DNA of 12,305 nt from Chitinophaga pinensis (GTDB lineage: Bacteria; Bacteroidota; Bacteroidia; Flavobacteriales_D; Crocinitomicaceae), in NCBI GenBank assembly GCA_945870115.1, contig CAMBRH010000082.1:1-12305 (forward strand), in the 5' to 3' direction. The notes beneath the pieces were generated by a model, which worked only from the letters and a program-made list of their open reading frames with translations, was not told where the DNA came from and searched no databases. This document shows positions 11,732-12,305 of the stretch, one piece after another (within the stretch, counting starts at the first letter, position 1; the number at the start of each line of letters is the position of its first letter). A program made the translations under genes and the position numbers.

Positions 11732-12305
11732 ATGAAAATTCAATTTTTTGGTGCAGCAAGAACTGTAACAGGTAGTAAACATTTAATTACCACAAATAAC
11801 AATATTTCATTTTTATTAGATTGTGGTTTTTTTCAAGGAAAAGGACAAGAATCCGATGTTATGAATGGCAATTTTGGTTTTGAGCCAGCTTCTTTATCAT
11901 TCTTGATTCTTTCTCATGCGCATATTGACCATTCTGGGAATATTCCAAATCTGGTAAAAAAAGGTTTTAAAGGAAAAATTTATGCGACTTCAGCAACTTT
12001 AGATTTGTGCAGAATCATGTTGAAAGACAGTGCTCATATTCAAGAGAATGACTTAAAACATGTGAATAAAAGAAGGTATAAAAGAGGTGAAGACTTACTG
12101 GAGCCACTTTACGACATACAAGATGTGGAAGATGCTTTAAAATTATTTGAGGTTGTTCCTTACAATCATAATTTTAAAATTAATGACGAAGTAAAAGTTT
12201 TATTTACTGATTCTGGACATATTTTAGGAAGTGCAGCTGTTAATTTAGAAATAAAAGACCATGAAAAAATTAAGAAAATCTGTTTTACAGGTGACATCGG
12301 ACGCT
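11732..12305 (+). CDS. MBL-fold metallohydrolase, beta-CASP/CPSF-like, N-terminal part (3' end cut by window edge)
   Basis: ATG at 11732 opens a frame that runs to the window edge: 191 complete codons, no stop. It shows the metallo-beta-lactamase core. Strand one is MKIQFFGAARTVTGSKHLI, then FLLDCGFFQG (27-36). The metal-binding HxHxDH is SHAHIDHSGNIPNL (61-74; His62, His64, Asp66, His67). The third ligand is His163 in DSGHILGSAAV (160-170), and FTGDIGR (185-191) carries Asp188. The AARTVTGS start and SGHILGSA motif are typical of the RNA-processing branch (CPSF-73/Ysh1-like, with a beta-CASP insertion in the second half). That insertion lies beyond the window, so nuclease activity is an inference. 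The product is cytoplasmic, with no signal peptide. ATAAAA precedes the start and there is no Shine-Dalgarno. Confidence 0.92.
   Translation, partial: MKIQFFGAARTVTGSKHLITTNNNISFLLDCGFFQGKGQESDVMNGNFGFEPASLSFLILSHAHIDHSGNIPNLVKKGFKGKIYATSATLDLCRIMLKDSAHIQENDLKHVNKRRYKRGEDLLEPLYDIQDVEDALKLFEVVPYNHNFKINDEVKVLFTDSGHILGSAAVNLEIKDHEKIKKICFTGDIGR

Noticed and set aside
1..12305. Search for mobile elements, CRISPR arrays, toxin-antitoxin pairs or phage genes
   Set aside because: No transposase, integrase, regularly spaced long repeats, terminal inverted repeats or small toxin-like gene pairs were seen. All genes look like core genome with uniform base composition.

Overview
The window looks like chromosomal DNA from a low-GC member of the Bacteroidota, most likely Flavobacteriaceae (Flavobacterium or a close relative). 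The reasons are strong A/T codon bias, no Shine-Dalgarno sequence in front of any of the eleven genes whose start is visible, promoter elements of the Bacteroidota type (TTG, 20 bp, TAnnTTTG), a TonB-dependent receptor with an N-terminal CarboxypepD_reg-like domain, and the gene order rplM-rpsI-rpsB-tsf. No mobile element, phage gene, CRISPR array, rRNA or complete tRNA was seen. This reads as ordinary core genome with some interesting RNA-level regulation, not as an island.

Layout, left to right. (1) 1-2021, minus: the N-terminal 673 residues of a TonB-dependent outer-membrane receptor whose C-terminus lies outside the window. It is preceded by a well-formed promoter at 2142-2172. (2) 2459-5295, minus: the translation cluster rplM (L13), rpsI (S9), rpsB (S2), tsf (EF-Ts). 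It starts at a promoter at 5265-5295, carries hairpins at the mRNA 5' end, in front of rpsB and between rpsB and tsf, and ends at a strong intrinsic terminator at 2454-2494. (3) 5433-7182, minus: a crotonase-fold (enoyl-CoA hydratase/isomerase) protein, a small RRM RNA-binding protein and the pre-16S rRNA nuclease RuvX/YqgF. (4) 7288-10210, plus: a tight menaquinone unit, menA-menC-eamA, divergent from ruvX, with 1-bp and overlapping (ATGA) junctions and an AT-rich terminator at its end. (5) 10240-11637, plus: an exported alpha/beta hydrolase of the EstD-like type. (6) 11732 to the window end, plus: the N-terminal 191 residues of an MBL-fold hydrolase resembling the CPSF/beta-CASP RNA-processing nucleases.

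How the genes work together. The minus-strand block is mostly about making ribosomes (three r-proteins, EF-Ts, 16S maturation, an RNA chaperone-like RRM protein). The plus-strand block holds two non-consecutive steps of menaquinone synthesis: MenC makes o-succinylbenzoate and MenA prenylates DHNA. A DMT-family permease of unknown substrate is translationally coupled to them. The other men genes are not in the window.

Three open reading frames extend upstream to TTG codons, but better starts lie inside them: GTG at 5221 for rplM, ATG at 7182 for ruvX and ATG at 10240 for the hydrolase. The item most worth follow-up is a candidate structured leader (4263-4321) upstream of rpsB. I did not find convincing evidence of an entirely new system.
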